In this document: piece by piece, positions 1 through 7,212 of the stretch | Numbering within the stretch: position 1 is the stretch's first letter | Layout of the letters: each line of letters begins with the position of its first letter | Assembly (NCBI GenBank): GCA_947627525.1 | Contig: CANQWJ010000028.1 | Location: 1-11,113, forward strand | Length of the DNA stretch: 11,113 nucleotides | Direction of reading: 5' to 3' | Source: an uncultured Bacilli bacterium | Lineage (GTDB): Bacteria > Bacillota_I > Bacilli_A > RF39 > UBA660 | The notes under the pieces: model-generated | Told to the model about the DNA's origin: nothing | The model's input: only the letters and a program-made list of their open reading frames with translations | Database searches by the model: none | Program-made: the position numbers and the translations under genes

Positions 1-20
1 TAATGTTTATTATAAAATTT

Positions 21-39
21 AGAGAGTAATCTCTTTTTT
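21..39 (+). terminator. Rho-independent terminator of an upstream gene outside the window
   Basis: A short hairpin AGAGA-GTAA-TCTCT is followed by a run of six T. The stem has only 5 bp, but the GTAA loop is of the stable GNRA type and the T tract is good. It ends two bases before the -35 element of the tig promoter. The gene it would terminate lies left of base 1 and cannot be identified. Confidence 0.5.
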
Positions 40-40
40 C

Positions 41-69
41 TTGTTTAAAAAAAGAAAATACTATATAAT
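41..69 (+). promoter_or_regulatory. Sigma-A promoter of tig
   Basis: TTGTTT (41-46) and TATAAT (64-69) are separated by exactly 17 bases. The predicted transcription start is near base 76, giving a leader of about 17 bases before the ATG at 93. This helps fix the start codon, because an in-frame TTG at 75 would lie at or before the transcript 5' end. Confidence 0.7.
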
Positions 70-92
70 ATAACTTGTTGGAGGAAAAGAAG

Positions 93-1391
93 ATGGCAAA
101 AAAAGAAGAAAATAAAAAAGAAACTAAAAAAGAAGTAAAAAATAAAAGTAATGAAGTTGTAATAAAAATAGTAGGAGAAGAATGGACAGAAGCAATGGAT
201 GCTGCTTTCGAAGCTAAAAGAAAAGATGTTACAGTTAGTGGTTTTAGAAAAGGTAAAGTACCAAGAAACATATATGAAAAGAATTTTGGTAAAGAAAGTT
301 TATATATGGCTGCTGTTGACAGCGTCATTCAACTTGCTTATGAAAGAGCCCTTGATGAATCTAAACTAGTTCCTGTTGTTCAACCAAAAGTAGAAGTTGC
401 GGCTGTATGTGATGAATATGTTGAATTTAAATTTACTATTACGACAAAACCAGATGTTAAAGTAAAAAAATATAAAGGACTAAAAGTTAAAAAAGAAAAA
501 GTTGAAGTTACCAAAGAAGAAATTGATGAGGAAATGCAAAAAGTTTTGGAACGTTATGGTGAAGTTCGCATTAAAGAAAAAGGTGAACTTGAAAATGGAA
601 ATATTGCCGTAATCGATTTTGAAGGATTTAAAGATGGTGTTCCTTTTGATGGTGGAAAAGCTGAAAACTATGAATTAGAAATTGGAAGTAATACTTTTAT
701 TCCTGGATTTGAAGAACAATTAGTAGGAATGAAAACTAAAGAAGAAAGAGATATTGATGTAACTTTCCCTGAAGAATATCCTGCAGAAAACTTAAAAGGG
801 GCTAAAGTTGTTTTCAAAGTTAAACTTCATGAAATAAAAGAAAAAGTAAAGAGAGATTTTGATAAAGAATTATTTGAAGATTTAGCAATGGAAGGTGTTA
901 ATTCTAAAGAAGATTTAGAAAAGGAATTAAAAGCTAATATCGAAGCCCAAAAAGAAATGGATGCTGAAAACAATTATGTTGATGCTTTATTAGATGCTGT
1001 TGCTAAAAATGTTGAAGTTGATATTCCCGAAGAAATGGTTGATGAAGAAGTAGAGAGATTACTTGGAAGATTCTCACAACAATTACAAATGCAAGGAGCT
1101 TCTCTTGACTTATATTATCAATTAACAAAAACAACGGAACAAGATTTAAAAAATCAACTTGAAAAAGAAGGATATAAAAATGTTCTATATCGTTTGATGT
1201 TAGAAGAGATTGCTAAAGAAGAAAAGATTGAAATATCTGATGAAGATGCTTCTAAACAAGCTGATGATTTAGCTAAGAAATATAATATGAAGAAGGAAGA
1301 TTTCTTGAAAAACTTTGGTGGAATCGAAATGATTAAGTATGATATGGAAATTCGCCAAGTAGTTGACTTATTAAAAGAACTTAATAAATAA
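93..1391 (+). CDS. tig: Trigger factor, ribosome-associated chaperone and peptidyl-prolyl isomerase
   Basis: Trigger factor docks at the ribosomal tunnel exit and shields nascent chains in the cytoplasm. The 432-residue length fits the family. The ribosome-binding loop GFRKGKVP (50-57) is intact. An FKBP-type domain follows at about 165-250 (NGNIAVIDFEG, then IPGFEEQLVGM), and an acidic and lysine-rich helical C-terminal chaperone domain fills the rest. The ATG at 93 is chosen because GGAGG (80-84) sits 8 bases upstream and the promoter predicts a transcript start near 76; the in-frame TTG at 75 is rejected. One oddity is the first 19 residues, a Lys/Glu/Asn-rich tail with 9 lysines where family members usually have their first beta strand. 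The gene is monocistronic, with its own promoter and terminator. Identification is secure. Confidence 0.97.
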   Translation: MAKKEENKKETKKEVKNKSNEVVIKIVGEEWTEAMDAAFEAKRKDVTVSGFRKGKVPRNIYEKNFGKESLYMAAVDSVIQLAYERALDESKLVPVVQPKVEVAAVCDEYVEFKFTITTKPDVKVKKYKGLKVKKEKVEVTKEEIDEEMQKVLERYGEVRIKEKGELENGNIAVIDFEGFKDGVPFDGGKAENYELEIGSNTFIPGFEEQLVGMKTKEERDIDVTFPEEYPAENLKGAKVVFKVKLHEIKEKVKRDFDKELFEDLAMEGVNSKEDLEKELKANIEAQKEMDAENNYVDALLDAVAKNVEVDIPEEMVDEEVERLLGRFSQQLQMQGASLDLYYQLTKTTEQDLKNQLEKEGYKNVLYRLMLEEIAKEEKIEISDEDASKQADDLAKKYNMKKEDFLKNFGGIEMIKYDMEIRQVVDLLKELNK

Positions 1392-1410
1392 ATTGGACAT
1401 TAAATTAAAT

Positions 1411-1437
1411 AAAAGTCTAGTAATAGACTTTTTTTTT
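1411..1437 (+). terminator. Rho-independent terminator of tig
   Basis: A perfect 9-bp stem AAAAGTCTA / TAGACTTTT encloses a GTAA tetraloop and runs into a continuous T tract (to 1437). It starts 19 bases after the tig stop. The T tract overlaps the place where the -35 of the next promoter would be. Confidence 0.85.
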
Positions 1438-1448
1438 GTATTTAGATA

Positions 1449-1457
1449 TGCTAAAAT
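1449..1457 (+). promoter_or_regulatory. Extended -10 promoter of the membrane protein-manB operon
   Basis: TGCTAAAAT is an extended -10 element (TG, one base, TAAAAT). At the 17-base spacing the -35 position (1429-1434) is just the T run of the tig terminator, so the promoter seems to rely on the extended -10. The predicted start near 1464 gives an 18-base leader. Confidence 0.55.
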
Positions 1458-1481
1458 TAATATAGAATAGAGGGTGGAAAC

Positions 1482-2102
1482 ATGAATGAAGAAAAAGAAG
1501 AAAAAATTCCAGAAATAAAAACGGCTGAGACAGAGCAAAAACCTAAAAAGGAAAAAAAGAAAAAAGATAAAACGCCAAAAGAACCTAAAGAACCAATGGA
1601 TAAACAAGATCAATTATGTTATTTTGGTGCACTTGTTTTCCTAATTTTAGCATTTCTTCCAATAATATTACGTAATGTTGATCCTGGATATGACCCAGCG
1701 AAGTTTGAAGTTAAAGAAGAACCTAAAACGGTAAATAGAAACAATGTTTTAAGATGCAATCGTGAATACAAAGAAGAAGGATATACCTATCGTGCTGAAG
1801 TTATTAGTTCATATAACAATTCAATTTTAGAGAAAACAATTCTTACATATGAAATTACTATTGATTCATCTGATTTAACTCTTGAAGAAATAGAAATACC
1901 AGAATATAAAACACTTTCTGAAATAGAATCTCCTGGTATTGGACCAGTTGTTGATGGAAACAAATATACAATAAACATTGATTATAAATTGGATAGGAAT
2001 TTAAAAACAAACGAGTTATTAGCAAATCATAATAAAGAGTTAAATGTTCAAAGAACAACTTATGTTGATAATCAATACAATTGTTCCGTAGGAGGAGAAT
2101 AG
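1482..2102 (+). CDS. Single-pass membrane protein of unknown function with a lysine-rich cytoplasmic N-terminus
   Basis: I do not recognise this 206-residue protein. Residues 1-45 are highly charged and rich in Lys, Glu and Pro. One hydrophobic segment (about 46-64, ending in IILR) should span the membrane with the positive N-terminus inside. Residues 65-206 would be a polar extracytoplasmic domain, probably beta-rich. It contains only two cysteines, Cys92 and Cys201, near its two ends, so a disulfide is possible. Cys46 at the membrane edge does not fit a lipobox, because the hydrophobic stretch follows it instead of preceding it. The ribosome binding site is AGGGTGG (1471-1477). Its stop lies 9 bases before manB, so the two are probably co-transcribed, which hints at an envelope role without proving it. 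The domain loosely resembles small Firmicutes surface lipoprotein domains, but this is not a firm assignment. Confidence 0.85.
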   Translation: MNEEKEEKIPEIKTAETEQKPKKEKKKKDKTPKEPKEPMDKQDQLCYFGALVFLILAFLPIILRNVDPGYDPAKFEVKEEPKTVNRNNVLRCNREYKEEGYTYRAEVISSYNNSILEKTILTYEITIDSSDLTLEEIEIPEYKTLSEIESPGIGPVVDGNKYTINIDYKLDRNLKTNELLANHNKELNVQRTTYVDNQYNCSVGGE

Positions 2103-2106
2103 GGTG
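2101..2106 (+). promoter_or_regulatory. Ribosome binding site of manB overlapping the upstream stop codon
   Basis: AGGGTG shares two bases with the TAG stop (2100-2102) of the membrane protein gene and lies 5 bases before the manB ATG. A stronger purine block, GGAGGAG (2091-2097), is 14 bases from the ATG and too distant to act alone. The arrangement suggests translational coupling. Confidence 0.65.
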
Positions 2107-2111
2107 AAAAT

Positions 2112-3488
2112 ATGCAATTGACAAAAGAGATTAATAAATATATTTTCCGTGGTTACGACATCCGTGGTAAATATCCTAGTGATTTAAATGAAGATGTTGC
2201 CTATACAATTGGTCGTAGTTATGGAACCTATATAAAAAGATTTAACCAAACTAAATGTGTTGTGGGACACGACAATCGTTATTCTTATAAAGAATTAACA
2301 GATGCTGTTGTTAAAGGAATAACTGATTCAGGAATGGATGTTTTATATCTTGATTTAGTGACGACCCCTATGTATTATTATGCGCAAATAAAGTTAAATC
2401 TTCCTGCTGGTGTCATGGTTACGGCTAGTCATAATCCTAAAGATGAAAATGGTTTTAAATTTTCTTTTGATGAAAGAGGAAATGCTAAAGGTGAAATGAT
2501 TCAAGAATTTTTAAGATTCACTCTTGAACAAAACTTTGATAGTGGTAATGGTAAAGTAGAAAATTATGATATAAGAAATGAATACATTGAATTATTTAAA
2601 AAGAGTTTGGACTTTGGTGAAAGAAGAATAAAAGTAGTATTAGATCCAGGAAACGGAACGACAACTTCTATTCTTGAAGATGTCTATAAAAATTTTCCTA
2701 TTGATTACGAAATAATTTGTAAAGAGTCAGATCCAACTTTCCCTAATCATCATCCTGATCCTTGCGTTGAAAAGAATCTTGATATGTTAAAACAAAAAGT
2801 CTTAGAGACAAAAGCTGATGTTGGATTAGGTTTTGATGGTGATGGTGATCGTTTAGGAGTAATTGATGAAAATGGTAACTATATTGCAACTGATAAATAT
2901 ATGGTTATCATTATTCGTGATATTATTAATAAAGTGACAAATAAGAAATTCTTATATGATGTAAAGTGTTCAAAGATAATTGAAGATGAAGTCAAAAAAC
3001 TTGGTGGAGAAACAATTTGTTATCGAACAGGAAACTCCTATACTAAAGCTAAAGTAAAAGAAGAAGATTTACCTTTTGGTGGTGAATTATCAGGTCACGT
3101 TTATTTTCGTGATCGTTGGCCTGGCTTTGATTCTGGATTGTACGCAGGACTTCGTCTTTTAGAAATTCTTAGTAAAACTACTAAGACAACTAGTGAACTA
3201 TTAGATGGTATTACCCCTTATTATGCAACCGAAGAATTAAAGTTTGCTTCAAGTGATGATATAAAAGCAAGTGTTGTTGATAAAGTAATCACTTATTGTA
3301 AAGCGAAAAACTATCAAATCAATACTATTGATGGTGTGCGTGCTACTTTCCCTGATGGTTGGGCTTTAGTTCGTTATAGTAATACGGGACCTAATATCAC
3401 CGCGCGCTTTGAAGCAACTACTGTTGAGAGATTAGAATCCTTAAAGAAAGAGTTTATTGATTTAATAAATGAAAATAATGTCAAATAA
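2112..3488 (+). CDS. manB: Phosphomannomutase/phosphoglucomutase (alpha-D-phosphohexomutase)
   Basis: This cytoplasmic enzyme interconverts hexose 6-phosphates and 1-phosphates (mannose and/or glucose), supplying sugar nucleotides for envelope glycans. All four family signatures are visible in 458 residues: the phosphoserine loop TASHNP (104-109, catalytic Ser106); the metal loop DGDGDR (242-247); the sugar-binding loop GGELSGH (323-329); and the C-terminal phosphate-binding loop RYSNTGP (421-427) followed by ITARFEA. Length and the SNT-type C-terminal loop place it with the bacterial AlgC/ManB-type PMM/PGM group. It is not GlmM, which is shorter in its motifs and has a different sugar loop. 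Substrate preference cannot be read from the sequence. It is the second gene of an operon with the membrane protein gene. The symbol follows the common manB usage for this class. Confidence 0.92.
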   Translation: MQLTKEINKYIFRGYDIRGKYPSDLNEDVAYTIGRSYGTYIKRFNQTKCVVGHDNRYSYKELTDAVVKGITDSGMDVLYLDLVTTPMYYYAQIKLNLPAGVMVTASHNPKDENGFKFSFDERGNAKGEMIQEFLRFTLEQNFDSGNGKVENYDIRNEYIELFKKSLDFGERRIKVVLDPGNGTTTSILEDVYKNFPIDYEIICKESDPTFPNHHPDPCVEKNLDMLKQKVLETKADVGLGFDGDGDRLGVIDENGNYIATDKYMVIIIRDIINKVTNKKFLYDVKCSKIIEDEVKKLGGETICYRTGNSYTKAKVKEEDLPFGGELSGHVYFRDRWPGFDSGLYAGLRLLEILSKTTKTTSELLDGITPYYATEELKFASSDDIKASVVDKVITYCKAKNYQINTIDGVRATFPDGWALVRYSNTGPNITARFEATTVERLESLKKEFIDLINENNVK

Positions 3489-3503
3489 TGGCATTATTTT
3501 TAA
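3472..3503 (+). terminator. Possible A/T-only terminator overlapping the end of manB
   Basis: AAAATAATG (3472-3480) can pair with CATTATTTT (3492-3500) across an 11-base loop, followed by a short T-rich stretch. The left arm lies inside the last manB codons and the stop is in the loop. The stem has one G-C pair, so it is weak. The T tract is interrupted. Confidence 0.4.
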
Positions 3504-3535
3504 TTTTATTTGAAAAAAATGTAGGAATTGTTTTG

Positions 3536-3564
3536 TTGACAAATTAATATTTTATTAGTATAAA
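3536..3564 (+). promoter_or_regulatory. Near-consensus sigma-A promoter of topA
   Basis: TTGACA (3536-3541), a perfect -35, is followed after 17 bases by TATAAA (3559-3564). This is the best-matching promoter in the window. The predicted transcription start near 3571 gives a 16-base leader carrying the GTGAGG ribosome binding site (3571-3576). Confidence 0.85.
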
Positions 3565-3586
3565 TATTTAGTGAGGATGTGAAGAG

Positions 3587-5620
3587 ATGGCAAAAAATTT
3601 AGTTATTGTCGAATCACCTAGTAAAAGTAGAACAATTGAAAAATATTTAGGTAAAGAATATAAAGTAGTATCGTCTAAAGGACATATTAGAGATTTGGCT
3701 ACTACTGGTAAATATGGTTTAGGTGTAGATATTGAAAATGATTTTAAGCCTAACTATGTTCCTGTTGAGGGAAAAAAGAAATTAATTGATGATTTAAAAA
3801 AAGAAGTTAAAAGTCATGAAAAAGTATATCTTGCGACTGACCCTGATCGTGAAGGAGAAGCAATTTCTTGGCATTTAAAAGATGCTTTAGGATTATCTGA
3901 AAAAGACTATGAAAGAGTTTTGTTTCATGAAATTACCAAAGATAAAGTAATTGATGCTTTTAATCATACGCGTAAGATTGATGAAGATTTAGTTCATTCC
4001 CAAGAAGCTAGAAGAATATTAGATCGTATCATTGGTTTTCGTTTGAGTAAATTGATGCAGTCAAAAACTGGTGGGAAGAGTGCTGGTCGTGTTCAAAGTG
4101 TTGCTTTGAAACTAATCGTTGATCGTGAACGCGAAATAGATGCTTTTGTCCCGGAAGAGTATTGGACAATTACCGCTCTTTTTGATGAATTTGAAGCTAA
4201 ACTTTTCAATTATGATCATAAGGATATCGAAGTTCATTCTGAGAGTGAAGCTGATGCTATCCTTGAAAAGTTAGATAAGCATTTTACTATTGATAGTATT
4301 GAAACAAAACAAAAGGGGAAAAAAGCTAAACCTCCATACATTACGAGTACTTTACAACAAGATGCTGTTAATAAATTAAACTTTCCTTCAAAGAAGACTA
4401 TGAGTCTTGCGCAAAAACTTTATGAAGGAGTAGATCTTGAAAGTGAAACAGTCGGTCTTATCACTTATATGAGAACGGATTCTGTTCGTCTATCTGATGA
4501 GTTTATTGGTAGTGGTTATCACTTCATTGAAGAAAATTATGGTAAAGAATATATTGGTTATGTCAAAGTGAGTAAAAAAACGGAAAATGTTCAAGATGCT
4601 CATGAGGCCATTCGTCCAACTAGTATTCTTCGTACGCCAGAAAAAGTTAAAAAGTATTTATCAAGTGATGAATATAAACTATATTCAATGATTTATTATC
4701 GTGCTCTTGCGTCCCTCATGGCTGATGCTAAGGTCAACGCTACAACAGTAGTCCTTGATAATCACAATTATCAATTTAAAGCAACTGGGCAAGTACTAGT
4801 ATTTGATGGATATTTAAAAGTCTATAAAGAGTATGAAAATAGTGAAGATAAAATTTTACCAGCTTTAGAAAAATATAAAGATGGTGGAATAGATGCTAAT
4901 GAAATAACAAAAGAACAACACTTTACACAACCACCATCTCGTTATACTGAAGCAAAATTAATTAAGGAAATGGAAGAGTTAGGAATAGGGCGCCCATCTA
5001 CTTATGCCAAAATAATTGATACTATTCGTGAACGTGAATATGTAACGATGGAAGATAAAAAGTTTAAACCGACCGAAATCGGTTATGAAACAACAGATAA
5101 ACTTCAAGAATTTTTCTCGGATATCATCAATGTTGAATATACCGCCAAAATGGAAAAAGACTTGGATGACATATCTGACGCTAATAAAGATGAGTTACAA
5201 TTACTTCATAACTTCTATGATGAATTTGCACCACTTGTTCAAACTGCATTCCAAAATATGGAGAAAAAAGGTCCAGAAGAAACTGGTGAAAAGTGTCCTG
5301 AATGTGGAAGTAACTTAGTCATTCGTAAAGGAAAATATGGTGAATTTGTCGCTTGTTCAAACTATCCAACTTGTAAATATATCAAAAAAGAACAAAAAGA
5401 AGTTAAAGTGATATGTAAGTGTCCTAAGTGTGGTGGCAATATCATCGAACGAACTAGTAAGAAAGGTAAAGTTTTCTATGGATGTAGTAACTATCCAAAA
5501 TGTAAAGTAGCGTCCTGGGATTTACCAACCGGAGAACTATGTCCAAAGTGTAAGAGTCTTTTGGTAAATAATAAAGGAACAATCAAGTGTAGTAATACAG
5601 AATGTGACTATGAACAATAA
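3587..5620 (+). CDS. topA: DNA topoisomerase I (type IA)
   Basis: The enzyme relaxes negative supercoils by transient single-strand cleavage through a 5'-phosphotyrosine link. At 677 residues it has the usual bacterial size. The Toprim domain opens the protein, with Glu9 in VIVESPSKS and the metal triad DPDREGE (Asp85, Asp87, Glu89). The catalytic tyrosine is Tyr294 in GLITYMRTDS. Three C-terminal four-cysteine zinc ribbons are visible: Cys570/573/590/596, Cys612/615/633/639 and Cys652/655/668/673. All cysteines are present, so the tail should be fully functional. The gene has its own strong promoter and terminator. It lies directly upstream of xerC, as in Bacillus, where trmFO separates the two; trmFO is absent here. 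Identification is certain. Confidence 0.98.
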   Translation: MAKNLVIVESPSKSRTIEKYLGKEYKVVSSKGHIRDLATTGKYGLGVDIENDFKPNYVPVEGKKKLIDDLKKEVKSHEKVYLATDPDREGEAISWHLKDALGLSEKDYERVLFHEITKDKVIDAFNHTRKIDEDLVHSQEARRILDRIIGFRLSKLMQSKTGGKSAGRVQSVALKLIVDREREIDAFVPEEYWTITALFDEFEAKLFNYDHKDIEVHSESEADAILEKLDKHFTIDSIETKQKGKKAKPPYITSTLQQDAVNKLNFPSKKTMSLAQKLYEGVDLESETVGLITYMRTDSVRLSDEFIGSGYHFIEENYGKEYIGYVKVSKKTENVQDAHEAIRPTSILRTPEKVKKYLSSDEYKLYSMIYYRALASLMADAKVNATTVVLDNHNYQFKATGQVLVFDGYLKVYKEYENSEDKILPALEKYKDGGIDANEITKEQHFTQPPSRYTEAKLIKEMEELGIGRPSTYAKIIDTIREREYVTMEDKKFKPTEIGYETTDKLQEFFSDIINVEYTAKMEKDLDDISDANKDELQLLHNFYDEFAPLVQTAFQNMEKKGPEETGEKCPECGSNLVIRKGKYGEFVACSNYPTCKYIKKEQKEVKVICKCPKCGGNIIERTSKKGKVFYGCSNYPKCKVASWDLPTGELCPKCKSLLVNNKGTIKCSNTECDYEQ

Positions 5621-5657
5621 AAAGAATGGAATAATTTAACTATTTCCATTCTTTTTT
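5619..5657 (+). terminator. Rho-independent terminator of topA
   Basis: A 13-bp stem pairs AAAAAGAATGGAA (5619-5631) with TTCCATTCTTTTT (5644-5656) across a 12-base loop and ends in a T run. It begins at the last bases of the topA stop codon. The hairpin covers the -35 position of the xerC promoter. Confidence 0.88.
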
Positions 5658-5665
5658 GGTATAAT
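5657..5665 (+). promoter_or_regulatory. Extended -10 promoter of xerC
   Basis: TGGTATAAT is a perfect extended -10 (TG, one base, TATAAT), starting at the last base of the topA terminator T run. No good -35 is seen at 5636-5642 (TTAACTA). The predicted start near 5672 gives a 17-base leader with only a weak ribosome binding site (AAGTGA). Confidence 0.7.
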
Positions 5666-5688
5666 TATCTTAGAATCGAAGTGATAAG

Positions 5689-6564
5689 ATGAAAGAATTA
5701 GAAAACTATCTAAAATATTTACAATATCAAAAGAATTATTCTCTTCATACCATTACTAGTTATGAAGAAGACATAAAAGAGTTTTTAGAATACATTAAAA
5801 GTGAAAATATTAACATGTTTAAAATTACTTATGATGAGATTCGTTTCTATTTGATGTATCTAAGTAAGAAAAAAGATATTAATTCAACTATTTCAAGAAA
5901 GATTAGTGCTTTACGAAGTTTTTATAAGTATTTACAAAACAATAATAAAATTGATAACAATCCTTTTACTTTAATTAATCTTCCTAAAAAAGATAAGAAA
6001 TTACCACGCTTTTTCTTCTATAATGAACTAGAAGAATTGTTTAATACCCCAAAACTAAATACACCTCTTGGGCAAAGAGATCGTTTGATTTTAGAGATGC
6101 TTTATGCAACGGGAGTTCGTGTTAGTGAATTAGTTAGTATTCGTATCTCTGACATATCAGATCATACTATCAAAATTTTAGGTAAAGGAAATAAAGAGCG
6201 AATAGTTCGTTTTGGTGATTATTGTGATGAAATCCTTAAAATGTACTTAAATGATGGTCATTATAAATTGAATGCGGATAGTGATTACTTATTTTTAAAT
6301 AATAATGGTGAACAATTGACAGATAGGGGCGTTCGTTATCTTTTGGATAAAATAATTTCTAAGACGACGATTGAGAAAAAAATTTCACCGCACATGTTAC
6401 GCCATAGTTTTGCGACTCATCTCTTAAACGAAGGTTGTGATATTTTAACTGTTCAAGAATTATTGGGACATGAGAGTTTGAGTGCTACTGCTATCTATAC
6501 CCATGTTACTAATAATCGTTTAAAAGATGTCTATTTTAGAACGCATCCTAGAGCTCGTAAATGA
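5689..6564 (+). CDS. xerC: Tyrosine recombinase XerC, chromosome dimer resolution
   Basis: XerC acts at dif with XerD to resolve chromosome dimers before cell division. The 291-residue protein has an N-terminal SAM-like core-binding domain (about 1-95, containing KISALRSFYKYL) and a catalytic domain with every active-site residue visible: Arg144 (ATGVRVSEL), Lys166 (LGKGNKER), His235 and Arg238 (HMLRHSF), His261 (LGHESL) and nucleophile Tyr270 (IYTHV). It ends in the typical HPRA motif. Similarity to Bacillus CodV/XerC in the SALRSFYK and KKLPRF regions, as I remember that sequence, and the position after topA favour XerC over XerD or an integrase. No attachment site or phage gene is nearby. 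The TGA stop directly after HPRARK supports the standard code. Confidence 0.93.
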   Translation: MKELENYLKYLQYQKNYSLHTITSYEEDIKEFLEYIKSENINMFKITYDEIRFYLMYLSKKKDINSTISRKISALRSFYKYLQNNNKIDNNPFTLINLPKKDKKLPRFFFYNELEELFNTPKLNTPLGQRDRLILEMLYATGVRVSELVSIRISDISDHTIKILGKGNKERIVRFGDYCDEILKMYLNDGHYKLNADSDYLFLNNNGEQLTDRGVRYLLDKIISKTTIEKKISPHMLRHSFATHLLNEGCDILTVQELLGHESLSATAIYTHVTNNRLKDVYFRTHPRARK

Positions 6565-6568
6565 TACA

Positions 6569-6601
6569 AAAAAGAAAAAGTTTTTTACGCTTTTTCTTTT
6601 T
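6569..6601. terminator. Bidirectional terminator shared by convergent xerC and the DUF308 gene
   Basis: A perfect 12-bp stem AAAAAGAAAAAG / CTTTTTCTTTTT flanks a 9-base loop. The right arm ends in T for plus-strand transcripts, and the A run at 6568-6573 gives a U tract for minus-strand transcripts. It fills the whole gap between the two stops and touches the minus-strand TAA. Confidence 0.85.
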
Positions 6602-7145
6602 AATTATTTTTCATTGTATAGATGGCTTTACTAATTTTACTAGTTCCATATATCAAAAGGAAAATCATAATTATTGAATAGAAGAACTCAATAAAGAATT
6701 CTGAAAAGACAATTAATAAGAAACCACAAATTAATGAACCAACAGGAATATAGTTAGGGAAATATATCATTTTAATGATGGCATTAGTAATTATAAAGGC
6801 TCCAATCATAATTAAGATATAATTAACAGTATTAATAGGATTTAAAAAGATATAAATAGCAAATGCTGCAAAGATAATACTTTGAATGAAAAAGGATATT
6901 CCTTGACTCTGTCTTGTCTTAATAATGGATAATCCCATACTGAATAAGTTAATAGCATAAGTCAATATGAATAATGGGAAGATATAAATAAATAATTTTA
7001 ATAATAATTTAGAACCAAATAACCCTGTAATAGCAATAATCAAAAGTAATATTCCTTGAACTAAATCCGTTATCATTTCTTTTTGAAATTGTTTTTTATA
7101 TTCCTTTTGGAATTTATCACCATCAATAACAATATTTTTTTTCAT
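6600..7145 (-). CDS. DUF308/HdeD-like multi-pass membrane protein of unknown function
   Basis: This 181-residue integral membrane protein has a short charged N-terminal tail (1-25) and about six predicted membrane spans near residues 27-45, 48-69, 82-101, 106-127, 132-148 and 150-168. The spans come in pairs, and glycines sit inside several of them (IMIGAFIITNAI, SLICGFLLIVF). This is the architecture of the DUF308/HdeD family, named after an E. coli acid-resistance membrane protein, but the biochemical role of Firmicutes members is not established and I infer none. The start is supported by a ribosome binding site, GGTGAT on the minus strand (7152-7157), and a TATAAT just upstream. It is transcribed alone, convergent with xerC and divergent from the SecA-like gene. 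The family assignment rests on topology and overall sequence character. Confidence 0.8.
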   Translation of the reverse strand: MKKNIVIDGDKFQKEYKKQFQKEMITDLVQGILLLIIAITGLFGSKLLLKLFIYIFPLFILTYAINLFSMGLSIIKTRQSQGISFFIQSIIFAAFAIYIFLNPINTVNYILIMIGAFIITNAIIKMIYFPNYIPVGSLICGFLLIVFSEFFIEFFYSIIMIFLLIYGTSKISKAIYTMKNN

Positions 7146-7162
7146 AATTTATCACCAAATAT

Positions 7163-7168
7163 ATTATA
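7163..7168 (-). promoter_or_regulatory. -10 element of the DUF308-like gene
   Basis: TATAAT on the minus strand is placed so that transcription would start near 7156, leaving only about 11 bases before the ATG. The -35 candidate at 7186-7191 (TAGTAA on the minus strand) is poor. The implied leader is very short but still holds part of the GGTGAT ribosome binding site. Confidence 0.5.
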
Positions 7169-7212
7169 TCTTATTTTTTTAATTATTACTATCTTTTGAA
7201 TGTATTTTAATG

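Noticed and set aside
36..58. Second possible hairpin TTTTCTT / AAGAAAA upstream of tig
   Set aside because: A/T-rich 7-bp pairing without a following T run that overlaps the tig -35; likely chance complementarity.
75..92. Upstream in-frame TTG start for trigger factor
   Set aside because: It would place the ribosome binding site GGAGG inside the coding region and lies at or before the predicted transcript 5' end; ATG at 93 has ideal spacing.
1371..1613. Minus-strand open frame rich in Phe and Leu that looks like a membrane protein
   Set aside because: It is the antisense of the tig terminator and the lysine-rich start of the next gene; poly-Lys codons read backwards give Phe/Leu. No ribosome binding site or independent support.
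1787..2124. Two overlapping minus-strand open frames
   Set aside because: Antisense shadows of the membrane protein gene without start signals or recognisable sequence.
5085..5318. Plus-strand open frame inside topA
   Set aside because: Out-of-frame reading of a well-conserved part of topA, with no family resemblance.
5689..6564. Possibility that the tyrosine recombinase marks an integrated mobile element
   Set aside because: No attachment repeats, phage or transfer genes nearby; sequence and position after topA fit chromosomal XerC.
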